A stretch of DNA of 64,000 bases from positions 186,001 to 250,000 of the forward strand of contig CAVVXS010000009.1 in assembly GCA_963752225.1 (NCBI GenBank), given 5' to 3'. The position numbers and the translations under genes are program-made. Below the pieces are notes generated by a model. That model had not been told where the DNA came from. It did not search any database and worked only from the letters and a program-made list of their open reading frames with translations. Positions 35,278-41,854 of this stretch are shown here, one piece after another; positions within the stretch are counted from its first letter, which is position 1; each line of letters begins with the position of its first letter. Source of the stretch: JBBROS01 sp963752225. Its GTDB lineage: Bacteria > Pseudomonadota > Alphaproteobacteria > Acetobacterales > Acetobacteraceae.

Positions 35278-35451
35278 TCAAGAGTGGTGGTGGACATACC
35301 TGAAGATGTCGGCAAACGCCTGCAGCGAGATCGGCAGCACGAGCGCCCCGAACGCCACGGCGATGATAAGGAGGCAGACCGCGTTGTCGGACGGCTTGGC
35401 CGGATCTGGCTGCGGTCGCCGATCGGAGAAGTCGGTTCCATCGAATGGCAT
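35278..35451 (-). CDS. Small single-span membrane protein (57 aa)
   Basis: Begins MPFDGTDFSDRRPQPDPAKP, then one clear transmembrane helix (NAVCLLIIAVAFGALVLPIS) and ends FRYVHHHS. GAGGA lies 7 bases before the ATG at 35451. Position upstream of cyoABCD on the same strand, membrane topology and the His cluster at the C-terminus make an accessory role in oxidase assembly or stability conceivable, but no family is recognised and it may be unrelated. Confidence 0.5.
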   Translation of the reverse strand: MPFDGTDFSDRRPQPDPAKPSDNAVCLLIIAVAFGALVLPISLQAFADIFRYVHHHS

Positions 35452-35539
35452 CGGGACGTCCTCGCTGACGCCCTACGATATCGACGCATGGCCGGCGCCT
35501 GCAATGCCGGCGCGCGAAGCCGATGCGGCGGCGGCGGCG

Positions 35540-35851
35540 TCAGATCCAGTGCGCCGGCACCCACACCCAGTTCCGGCCCTCGCCTCGCCACTGGCCGTCC
35601 TGCCACACGATGCCGTGGCCGGCGCTGCGGACCCATTCGCCGGGAACCCACACGTAAGCCGTTCCGGTCCAGTCATAATGACCGGGCTGCCAAGTCACCG
35701 ACTCGTCCGCAGCGGGCGGAAGCGGGATCCGCTCCGTCGGCAGCGGCGGTTTGGGAGGATGGCCGGTCGTCACGGGTGTACAGGCGACAGTTAAGCACTG
35801 AATAACTGCAAAGAAAACCACAACAGGCCGCACGCCGGTCTCCCCGTTCAT
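35540..35851 (-). CDS. Lipoprotein with WxxGxW-type repeats
   Basis: 103 residues with a lipoprotein signal (FFAVIQCLTVAC, Cys about 24). The mature protein has three short aromatic repeats: VTWQPGHYDWTGTAYVWVPG, GEWVRSAGHGIVWQDGQW and NWVWVPAHWI. This is the YXWGXW/WxxGxW repeat family, found in alphaproteobacterial outer-membrane lipoproteins of unknown function. It begins MNGETGVRP with ATG at 35851. Confidence 0.75.
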   Translation of the reverse strand: MNGETGVRPVVVFFAVIQCLTVACTPVTTGHPPKPPLPTERIPLPPAADESVTWQPGHYDWTGTAYVWVPGEWVRSAGHGIVWQDGQWRGEGRNWVWVPAHWI

Positions 35852-35971
35852 GACCGTATCATGCCGATGCTTCGACGGATCATCAACAACACATCGAGGA
35901 CGGCTCAGCTACGCTCGAGCACGTGGGGCGGCGGACGCCGCGCCGGCGACACCCGCCAGGCCGCGCCCCGT

Positions 35972-36841
35972 TTAGCGCTGCACTTGGGTCACGTGGGCCA
36001 GCGCGTTACGCATGCCGGCTTCGGCGATCTGCTTCATCGCCTCGTTCGGCGCCTGGTCGGCCGACATGCGATACCAGCGGATCGCTTCCGACTGGTCCAC
36101 CGGCACGCCGAGGCCGTGCTCGTAGCAATACGCGAGGTCGTACTGCGCCAGCGGGTTGCCCTGCAGGGCGGCTTGGCGGAACAACACCGCCGCCTCGCTG
36201 GCCGACGCGGGGTCGCGCGACAGCAGCGCCCGCTGCGCTTGCTGAAAGGCGGCCATCCCGGTCTCGTCGTGCCGCGCGACGCCGGGCTGCCGACGCGCCT
36301 CCCCGGCATAGGGCTCGCCGAGCCGCCGCAGCTTCATGCGCGCGGCGTCGACGCCATGCCCGGCCGCCGCGCGATACAGCCGCACGGCTTGGTTCCGGTC
36401 GGCCGGAATGCCGGCGCCGGTTTCCCGCATCATCGCGAGGTTGTACTCGGCCCGGCCGAACCCCTTGGCGGCCGCCTTGCCATACCATTCTGCCGCCCGC
36501 GACGGGTCGGCCGGCGCGCCGCGGCCCGCATCGTACATCACCGCCGTGTCGAACATGCCGACAACGTTGCCCCCCGCCGCAGCGCGCTTGTACCAGTCCA
36601 GGGCTTGGCCGAAATCCTGCGCCACGCCGAACCCGGTGTCGTTCAGGGCACCGAGATACAGCGCCGCGTCCGCGTCACCGCCCGCCGCCGCGTCGCGCCA
36701 GGCTTGCACCGCCTCGGCAAAACGCCCGGCCTGGAACTGCGCCAAGCCCGCCGCGGTGTCGGCCCAGGCTGGCGCCGCCAAACCTCCGATCGCGGCGGCA
36801 GCGATGCAGGCCGGCAGCGCAACCGACCGCAACAGCCTCAT
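35972..36841 (-). CDS. Secreted Sel1-repeat (TPR-like) protein
   Basis: 289 residues: signal peptide (RLLRSVALPACIAAAAIGGL, then AAPAWA) followed by tandem Sel1 repeats. Examples are GDADAALYLGALNDTGFGVA, DFGQALDWYKRAAAGGNVVG and AEYNLAMMRETGAGIPADRN, with the last being GNPLAQYDLAYCYEHGLGVP. Sel1 proteins act as adaptor scaffolds for envelope or secretion complexes. The start ATG 36841 gives the signal peptide directly; the frame is open well upstream. The 199-bp gap to the divergent OmpA gene contains both promoters. Confidence 0.82.
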   Translation of the reverse strand: MRLLRSVALPACIAAAAIGGLAAPAWADTAAGLAQFQAGRFAEAVQAWRDAAAGGDADAALYLGALNDTGFGVAQDFGQALDWYKRAAAGGNVVGMFDTAVMYDAGRGAPADPSRAAEWYGKAAAKGFGRAEYNLAMMRETGAGIPADRNQAVRLYRAAAGHGVDAARMKLRRLGEPYAGEARRQPGVARHDETGMAAFQQAQRALLSRDPASASEAAVLFRQAALQGNPLAQYDLAYCYEHGLGVPVDQSEAIRWYRMSADQAPNEAMKQIAEAGMRNALAHVTQVQR

Positions 36842-37040
36842 CACGCGCTCTTGCGCGCGGCAATGCAAACTTCCGCTGTCGCAACCGTTGGCGAACAATC
36901 GTCTCGCAATCAGTTTCATCGGCCCCGCACCTTCCAATCGTCCATGCCCGCTTCTCCCTCGTCGCGTTCCAGGCCGCATGCCAGGCGGCCGGTCGGTCGA
37001 GGACGCACCATCAACAACTCGCCACGGAGGAACACTACAG

Positions 37041-37505
37041 ATGCAGCCTTCACGACCACTTGCAGTTCTCGCGGCCGTGGTCGCCCTGTCCGCCTGCGCG
37101 CAGCGGCCGCCGCCGGCGGCCGAGCCGCCCTTGGCGACCCAGCCGAGCGTCGGGCAGGAGATCGGCGCCGTCGCCCAGAACAAGGTGGAGATCACCTTCG
37201 CCTCAGGTTCGGCGACGCTGACCCCCGCCGCCGACAGCCAGCTCGATGTGGCTGCCCGGCTGTTCCGGGATGTGAACCCGGTTGCGATGTTTTCGATCGG
37301 CTATACCGATCCGGTCGGCGACGAGTTCCAGAACATCCTCCTGTCCGCGCGCCGTGCGCAGGCGGTCAAGCGGGGCCTGGTCGCCCGCGGCATCCCGCCG
37401 GATCGCGTCCGGTTGCAGGCGCTCGGGTCGTCGGACCCGGTCAACGCCTCGAACCCGACCGCGCCGGAGAACCGCCGCGTGGCGGTGCAGTGGCGCGTAT
37501 TGTGA
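37041..37505 (+). CDS. OmpA-like peptidoglycan-binding lipoprotein
   Basis: 154 residues: lipoprotein signal (RPLAVLAAVVALSAC, Cys about 19), Pro-rich linker, then an OmpA C-terminal domain. The domain shows ITFASGSATLTPAADSQLD, IGYTDPVGDEFQNILLSARR with AQAVKRGLVARGI, and ENRRVAVQW. The NxxLSxxRAxAVK pattern and the terminal Arg bind meso-diaminopimelate. GGAGGAA precedes the ATG. It tethers the outer membrane to the wall. Convergent with the ExeA-like gene. Confidence 0.85.
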   Translation: MQPSRPLAVLAAVVALSACAQRPPPAAEPPLATQPSVGQEIGAVAQNKVEITFASGSATLTPAADSQLDVAARLFRDVNPVAMFSIGYTDPVGDEFQNILLSARRAQAVKRGLVARGIPPDRVRLQALGSSDPVNASNPTAPENRRVAVQWRVL

Positions 37506-37550
37506 ACCGCTGACCGGACTCGCATCCGGCTCGTCTGGCCCGGGCCGATC

Positions 37551-38507
37551 CTACGGCTTGCGCCAGCCGTCCGGCGGCGTCGGGAACACCACCACGACGC
37601 CGGGGCGGATCGGATGCGGGTTGGCTTTCTCCAGGTCACGAAACGGCGGCGGCCTCGAACCTTCGTAAACCGACCGATACAGCCGCTGCAGGGTGTCGCC
37701 ATCACGCGCCACCAGCAGCAGCCCCGGCCCGCCGAGCGTCGCGCCCGGCAACTCGGCACGCGGCGCCGGCGCCAGCATCGGCTCGACCGGCAGCGGCTCC
37801 AGGACCGGAGTGGGGATAAGATCCGGCGGCGCGTCGGCTGGACCGGGAGCCGGCGGCTCCGCCGTGGCGGTCGGGCGCAGGTCGACCGGCGGACGACGGC
37901 CGGCATCGGACGGCGCCATCACGAACACCGCGACCGACCCGGCGATCACCAAGGCCGCCACCGCCATGGCTGCTTGCGACAGCCGGTCGATGCCGCCGCC
38001 CTGCCGCCGCGGCTCGGCCGGCCGGCCGGCCGGCAGTGCCGTGTCGTTGGCCGGGTCCAGCGTGAACGCGGGAAAATGCAGCAGCCGCTCCGCCCGGACC
38101 GACACCAGGCGCTGCAGCAAATCCGGCGTGCCCGACAGCAGCAAGCCGGCGCCCCCGGCCACGAGCTGCGGCCCGGCAGCCAGCCCGTTCAACGTCCGCA
38201 GCGCCGCGACCGACAGGAGATGCGCCTCCTCGACCAAAATCAGCCGCCGGTTCGCCGGGGCGGCGGCACGCGGGCGCGCGGCGGCTTCGATCTCCCGCGG
38301 CCCCGCGGCGGCACCGAGCCGGACGACGGCCACGCCCAGGCCCGGCAGCGCGGCGATGGCCCGGCTCAGCAGCGCCGACTTGCCGCCGGTCGGCTCGCTG
38401 ACCACGCACAAGCCGCCGCGGCCGGTCAAGGCCGCTGCCAGCGCCCGGTCGAACGCCTCGGTGTCATCGAACAGGGTGCTGCCTCCCGCGGTCACCGCAC
38501 CCGTCAT
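37551..38507 (-). CDS. ExeA/GspA-like ATPase with transmembrane helix and C-terminal LysM-like domain
   Basis: 318 residues. The N-terminal AAA-type domain has a P-loop (VSEPTGGKSALLSRAIAAL), a Walker B-like RRLILVEEAHLLS and sensor-like LLSGTPDLLQRLVS. After a linker comes one transmembrane helix (about 178-195), a Pro-rich spacer and a C-terminal LysM-like segment (ARDGDTLQRLYRSVYEG to IRPGVVVVFPTPP). The architecture matches GspA/ExeA, which uses ATP hydrolysis and peptidoglycan binding to place secretion complexes, but is much shorter than ExeA and no type II secretion genes adjoin. Role inferred only. Confidence 0.68.
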   Translation of the reverse strand: MTGAVTAGGSTLFDDTEAFDRALAAALTGRGGLCVVSEPTGGKSALLSRAIAALPGLGVAVVRLGAAAGPREIEAAARPRAAAPANRRLILVEEAHLLSVAALRTLNGLAAGPQLVAGGAGLLLSGTPDLLQRLVSVRAERLLHFPAFTLDPANDTALPAGRPAEPRRQGGGIDRLSQAAMAVAALVIAGSVAVFVMAPSDAGRRPPVDLRPTATAEPPAPGPADAPPDLIPTPVLEPLPVEPMLAPAPRAELPGATLGGPGLLLVARDGDTLQRLYRSVYEGSRPPPFRDLEKANPHPIRPGVVVVFPTPPDGWRKP

Positions 38508-38573
38508 ACGTAGCGCGTCGCGCGCCCGGCGCGACCACGATCAATGCATTGTCATGTCGAAAGCGGATCGTGG

Positions 38574-39293
38574 TCACCGCACCCGGAAATTCTCGGACTC
38601 GGCCGGCGCCGGCTCGACGACGACGGCCGGCAGCGGCGGGTCCGCCGGCAACCCCAGCGCCGGCCGCAGCTCCTCCCGCGCCACCGCGTCGATCTCGGCG
38701 GGCCGCTGCAGTGCCGCCGCGGCCAGGACGGCGGCGGCGGAATAGCCGGCTGCGGTGTCGCTCGGGAAGTGCAAGCCGCAGATCTCCCGCGCATGGGCAT
38801 AGCGGTCGGCCCGGGCCCATAATGCGTCCCGGCGCTCCGGCAGCATGCGGCCCAGGACCGCCGCGTAGAACGCGCCCAGCACGGCATGGCCATTCGGGTA
38901 GGACGCCGTGGCCGGCACCGGCAAGCAGGGCACCAGATCCGGCGCGACCCGGCTTGGCCGTGCCCGCGCCCAGTGATCCTTGGCCCGGTTCATCGCCGCC
39001 GTCGCCTCCTCGGCCAGGCGGGCGAACAAGTCCTCCGTGCGGCGCAGCCGGCGTCCGTCGAAGCCAGGGCCGAGCACTTCGCGGAACAGGAACACCGTCT
39101 CGTCCACGTCGGCTCGCGCCGCGGCCGCCTCCGCCTCGGTGCGTGACGCCTGCCGCGCCCGCAACGCGGCCACATCCGGCCCGGCGTCGCCCGGCGGGGG
39201 CGGGATCAGCGTCACCAGATCGACCTCGGCCGCCCGCGCCGGGGCGGCCAGCAGCAGCACCGCGAGCGCCGCCGCACCGAGCACCCGCCGCAC
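38574..39293 (-). CDS. Class A acid phosphatase / PAP2 family, secreted
   Basis: 239 residues if begun at GTG 39293, which yields a classic signal peptide (RRVLGAAALAVLLLAAPARA). Phosphatase motifs follow in order: KDHWARARP (KX6RP), SYPNGHA (PSGH-like) and REICGLHFPSDTAAG (SRX5HX3D-like, the class A signature). Such enzymes dephosphorylate organic phosphomonoesters in the periplasm. Because it is in frame with the glycosylase and no stop intervenes, translation must either start internally or give a fusion whose signal peptide lies in the middle. Confidence 0.7.
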   Translation of the reverse strand: MRRVLGAAALAVLLLAAPARAAEVDLVTLIPPPPGDAGPDVAALRARQASRTEAEAAAARADVDETVFLFREVLGPGFDGRRLRRTEDLFARLAEEATAAMNRAKDHWARARPSRVAPDLVPCLPVPATASYPNGHAVLGAFYAAVLGRMLPERRDALWARADRYAHAREICGLHFPSDTAAGYSAAAVLAAAALQRPAEIDAVAREELRPALGLPADPPLPAVVVEPAPAESENFRVR

Positions 39294-39836
39294 CTCGGCA
39301 CGGAGCGCCGGCAGCACATCGGTCACGAACCACGGGTTCTTGCGCTCCCAGATGCCGGTGCGCCAACTCGGGTGCGGCAAAGGAAAGTAGCGCGGCAGGT
39401 AACGGCGGAAGTCGCGCACCCGGTCGGTCATGCGGCCGCGCCCCAGCGCATCCTCCTGAGCGTAGCTGCCGACCAGCAGGGTCAGGCGGAGCTGCGGCAT
39501 CGCCCGCAGCAAGCGGTCGCGCCAGCGCGGCGCGCATTCCGGGCGCGGCGGCAGATCGCCGCCTTGGGGGAAGCGGCCGGGGTAGCAGAGCCCCATCGGC
39601 AGGATGGCGATCCGCGCCACGTCGTAGAACTCGTCCGGCGTCATGCCGAGCCATTCACGCAGCCGCACCCCGCTCGCATCGGTCCACGGCGTGCCGCTGG
39701 CATGCACCTTCGTGCCGGGCGCCTGGCTCGCGATCAGGATCGCGGCCGTCGTGCTGACGCGTAGAATGGGGCGCGGCCCGAGCGGCAGGTTGGTGCAGAA
39801 GGTGCAGGCTCGCACCTCGGCCGCAAGCGCGTCGAT
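38574..39836 (-). CDS. Uracil-DNA-glycosylase-family domain fused in frame to PAP2 phosphatase
   Basis: One open frame of about 420 codons. The first part (about 1-180) resembles the uracil-DNA glycosylase superfamily: VRACTFCTNLPLGPRPILRV, ILIASQAPGTKVHASG, then LPHPSWRTGIWERKNPWF. It runs without a stop, through LRAEVRRVLG, into a signal-peptide-like stretch and an acid phosphatase described separately. No clear ATG begins the glycosylase. The frame can start at GTG 39815, or further upstream inside thpR; the left edge given (39836) is the first residue of family similarity and lacks a standard start codon. Either a true fusion, or two genes whose separating stop is lost or misread. Confidence 0.55.
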   Translation of the reverse strand: MDALAAEVRACTFCTNLPLGPRPILRVSTTAAILIASQAPGTKVHASGTPWTDASGVRLREWLGMTPDEFYDVARIAILPMGLCYPGRFPQGGDLPPRPECAPRWRDRLLRAMPQLRLTLLVGSYAQEDALGRGRMTDRVRDFRRYLPRYFPLPHPSWRTGIWERKNPWFVTDVLPALRAEVRRVLGAAALAVLLLAAPARAAEVDLVTLIPPPPGDAGPDVAALRARQASRTEAEAAAARADVDETVFLFREVLGPGFDGRRLRRTEDLFARLAEEATAAMNRAKDHWARARPSRVAPDLVPCLPVPATASYPNGHAVLGAFYAAVLGRMLPERRDALWARADRYAHAREICGLHFPSDTAAGYSAAAVLAAAALQRPAEIDAVAREELRPALGLPADPPLPAVVVEPAPAESENFRVR

Positions 39837-39838
39837 GT

Positions 39839-40435
39839 TTAGCGGGGGCCCGGCAGTTCGTTCTGCGCCGCCCGCGCCGCCGGGTTGCCGGTCAGCTCGT
39901 ACTCCACCTCGGGACAATAGACGGCTTGCTCCTTGCCTAGCTGCGAGCTGAACAGCGTGAAATGCTCCACCGTCATCGGCGTGCCACGGAACAGATTGTG
40001 CGATTGCACCCACGCCGCAACCTTCGCCTCCGGCACGCCGTCGCCGCGGGCGCCCTCCAGCCGGGCCATGGTGACGTGCGGAACGTAACGCCGCCGCTCA
40101 CCCTCGACGCCCGCGCCCTGCAGCGCCCGCTCCACCTTGGCTTGCAGGTGCTCCAGGGCGGCGTTGCGCTCCACCCCGATCCACAATGAGCTGACCCGCC
40201 CGCCCTTGGCGAACGCGCCCACCCCGGCGAGTTGCAACGAAAAGCCGGGCGCCCGGATGTTGGCGAGCGCCTGGTCCACCTCCTCCGCCCGCCAGCGCGG
40301 CAGCTCGCCGATGAAGCGCAAGGTGATGTGGTAGTTCTCCGGCGGCACCCAGCGCACACCCGGCAAGCCGCCGGCCAGGAACGATAGCCGGGTCCGCATC
40401 GACGACGGCAGGTCGAGCGCCACGAACAGCCGCAT
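39839..40435 (-). CDS. thpR: RNA 2',3'-cyclic phosphodiesterase
   Basis: 198 residues of the 2H phosphoesterase family (formerly 2'-5' RNA ligase). Both catalytic HxTx motifs are present: NYHITLRFIGEL and YVPHVTMARLEG. It opens MRLFVALDLPSSMRTRLSFL. It is a full-length, cytoplasmic enzyme that opens 2',3'-cyclic phosphates on RNA ends. Its ATG overlaps the stop of the upstream esterase gene (TGATG). Its TAA lies at the beginning of the glycosylase domain. Confidence 0.9.
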   Translation of the reverse strand: MRLFVALDLPSSMRTRLSFLAGGLPGVRWVPPENYHITLRFIGELPRWRAEEVDQALANIRAPGFSLQLAGVGAFAKGGRVSSLWIGVERNAALEHLQAKVERALQGAGVEGERRRYVPHVTMARLEGARGDGVPEAKVAAWVQSHNLFRGTPMTVEHFTLFSSQLGKEQAVYCPEVEYELTGNPAARAAQNELPGPR

Positions 40436-41097
40436 CAGGGAGCCATCCTCGAACGAGCCTCGGTCACCAGCTTCTCCATCGCCGGCAGCAGGCGAGCGAC
40501 CTCCCGCTTTACGCCGGCCGGATTGGGATGGATATGGTCGGCTTGGTTCAACGCCGGGTCGCCGGCCACGCCTTCGAGGAAGAACGGGTCGAAGATCAGC
40601 CCGGGTCGCGCCCCGAGCCGGGCGAACACCGATCGGAAGGCGTCGCTGTAGTCGGCGCCGAGGTTGGGCGGCGCTTCCATCCCGGACAGCAGCACGGGGA
40701 TGTTCTTTCCCGCCAGCGCGTCGAGGATGGCGGCGAGGTTGGCTTCGGTGCCGGCCGGGTCGAGCCCGCGCAGCCCATCGTTGCCGCCCAATTCGACCAG
40801 CGCCGCGTCGGCCCCGTCGCCAAGCGCCCAATCGAGCCGCGCCCGCCCGCCCGCGGTGGTGTCGCCCGACACCGCGGCGTCTACCAGCACAACGTCCTGC
40901 CCCCGCGCCCGCAGCGCCGCCTGCATCTGCGCCTGGAACCCGTCCGGCTGCGCCAAGCCATAGCCGGCCGCGAGGCTGTCGCCCAGCACCAGCACGCGCA
41001 CCGGCCGCGCCCAGGCCGGGGCCGCCAGCAGCAGGAACAGGAGCGCCAGGCGCACGGCGCCGTTGGTGCGCCGCGATCGCGCGCCATATGGGGCCAT
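40435..41097 (-). CDS. Arylesterase/lysophospholipase TesA-like (SGNH hydrolase)
   Basis: About 220 residues with a signal peptide (VRLALLFLLLAAPAWA). The SGNH blocks are complete: block I LVLGDSLAAGYG, block II SGDTTAGG, block III ELGGNDGLRG and block V ADHIHPN. It is a periplasmic GDSL esterase/thioesterase I homologue. The divergent ABC transporter (ybbA/ybbP type) is the same neighbour that tesA has in Escherichia coli. Starts at 41100, 41097 (chosen) and GTG 41055 are possible; with the first two the start codons of the divergent genes touch or overlap. Confidence 0.85.
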   Translation of the reverse strand: MAPYGARSRRTNGAVRLALLFLLLAAPAWARPVRVLVLGDSLAAGYGLAQPDGFQAQMQAALRARGQDVVLVDAAVSGDTTAGGRARLDWALGDGADAALVELGGNDGLRGLDPAGTEANLAAILDALAGKNIPVLLSGMEAPPNLGADYSDAFRSVFARLGARPGLIFDPFFLEGVAGDPALNQADHIHPNPAGVKREVARLLPAMEKLVTEARSRMAP

Positions 41098-41098
41098 C

Positions 41099-41854
41099 AT
41101 GGACATTGCACCCGCCCCCCGAGAAGCGCCCCTCGACCGCGCGCTCCGTTCCGAAGCCGCCGCGATCGTCGAGGTGCGTAACCTGCGCCTGACGGTGCCC
41201 TCCGCGGCGGGACCGGTCAACATTCTGGCCGGCATCGACCTCGACGTCGGCGAGGGCGAGGCGGTCGGCATCGTCGGCCCGTCCGGCTCCGGCAAGACCA
41301 GCTTGCTGATGGTGCTGGCCGGGCTCGAGGCGGCGACGTCGGGCACGGTACGCGTGGCGGGGCAGGACATCACTGGCCTCAATGAGGATGCGCTGGCCCG
41401 GTTCCGCCGCGGCACCGTCGGCATCGTGTTCCAGGCGTTCCACCTGATCCCGACCATGACCGCGCTGGAAAATGTCAGCGTGCCGCTCGAGTTGGCCGGT
41501 GCCACCGACGCCGGGGCGCGAGCGGCCGAGTCGCTGCGTGCGGTCGGGCTCGGGCACCGGCTGACCCATCTGCCCGGCCAGCTTTCCGGCGGCGAGCAGC
41601 AGCGGGTAGCGCTGGCCCGCGCCTTCGCCCCTCGCCCGCGGCTGCTGCTGGCCGACGAGCCGACCGGCAACCTCGACGCGGCCACCGGCCACATGGTGAT
41701 GGACCTGCTGTTCGGGCTGCGCGAAAGCCACGGCACGACACTGCTGCTGATCACCCATGACCCGGCGCTTGCGGAGCGCTGCGGCCGCCAAGTGCGGATC
41801 GCCGACGGGCGCGTGGCAGACTCGGCCCGGGCCGAGGCCGGGGCGGGCGCGTGA
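41099..41854 (+). CDS. ABC transporter ATP-binding protein, YbbA/LolD type
   Basis: 251 residues. Walker A GPSGSGKTS, Q-loop VFQAFHLIPTMTALENV, signature LSGGEQQRVALARAF, Walker B LLLADEPTGNLD and H-loop LITHD. This sequence type belongs to the MacB/LolD/YbbA group that powers mechanotransmission by FtsX-like permeases rather than classical import. It begins at ATG 41099; the permease gene follows with a 4-bp overlap (GTGA). The partner permease and divergent esterase support a YbbA assignment. Confidence 0.9.
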   Translation: MDIAPAPREAPLDRALRSEAAAIVEVRNLRLTVPSAAGPVNILAGIDLDVGEGEAVGIVGPSGSGKTSLLMVLAGLEAATSGTVRVAGQDITGLNEDALARFRRGTVGIVFQAFHLIPTMTALENVSVPLELAGATDAGARAAESLRAVGLGHRLTHLPGQLSGGEQQRVALARAFAPRPRLLLADEPTGNLDAATGHMVMDLLFGLRESHGTTLLLITHDPALAERCGRQVRIADGRVADSARAEAGAGA

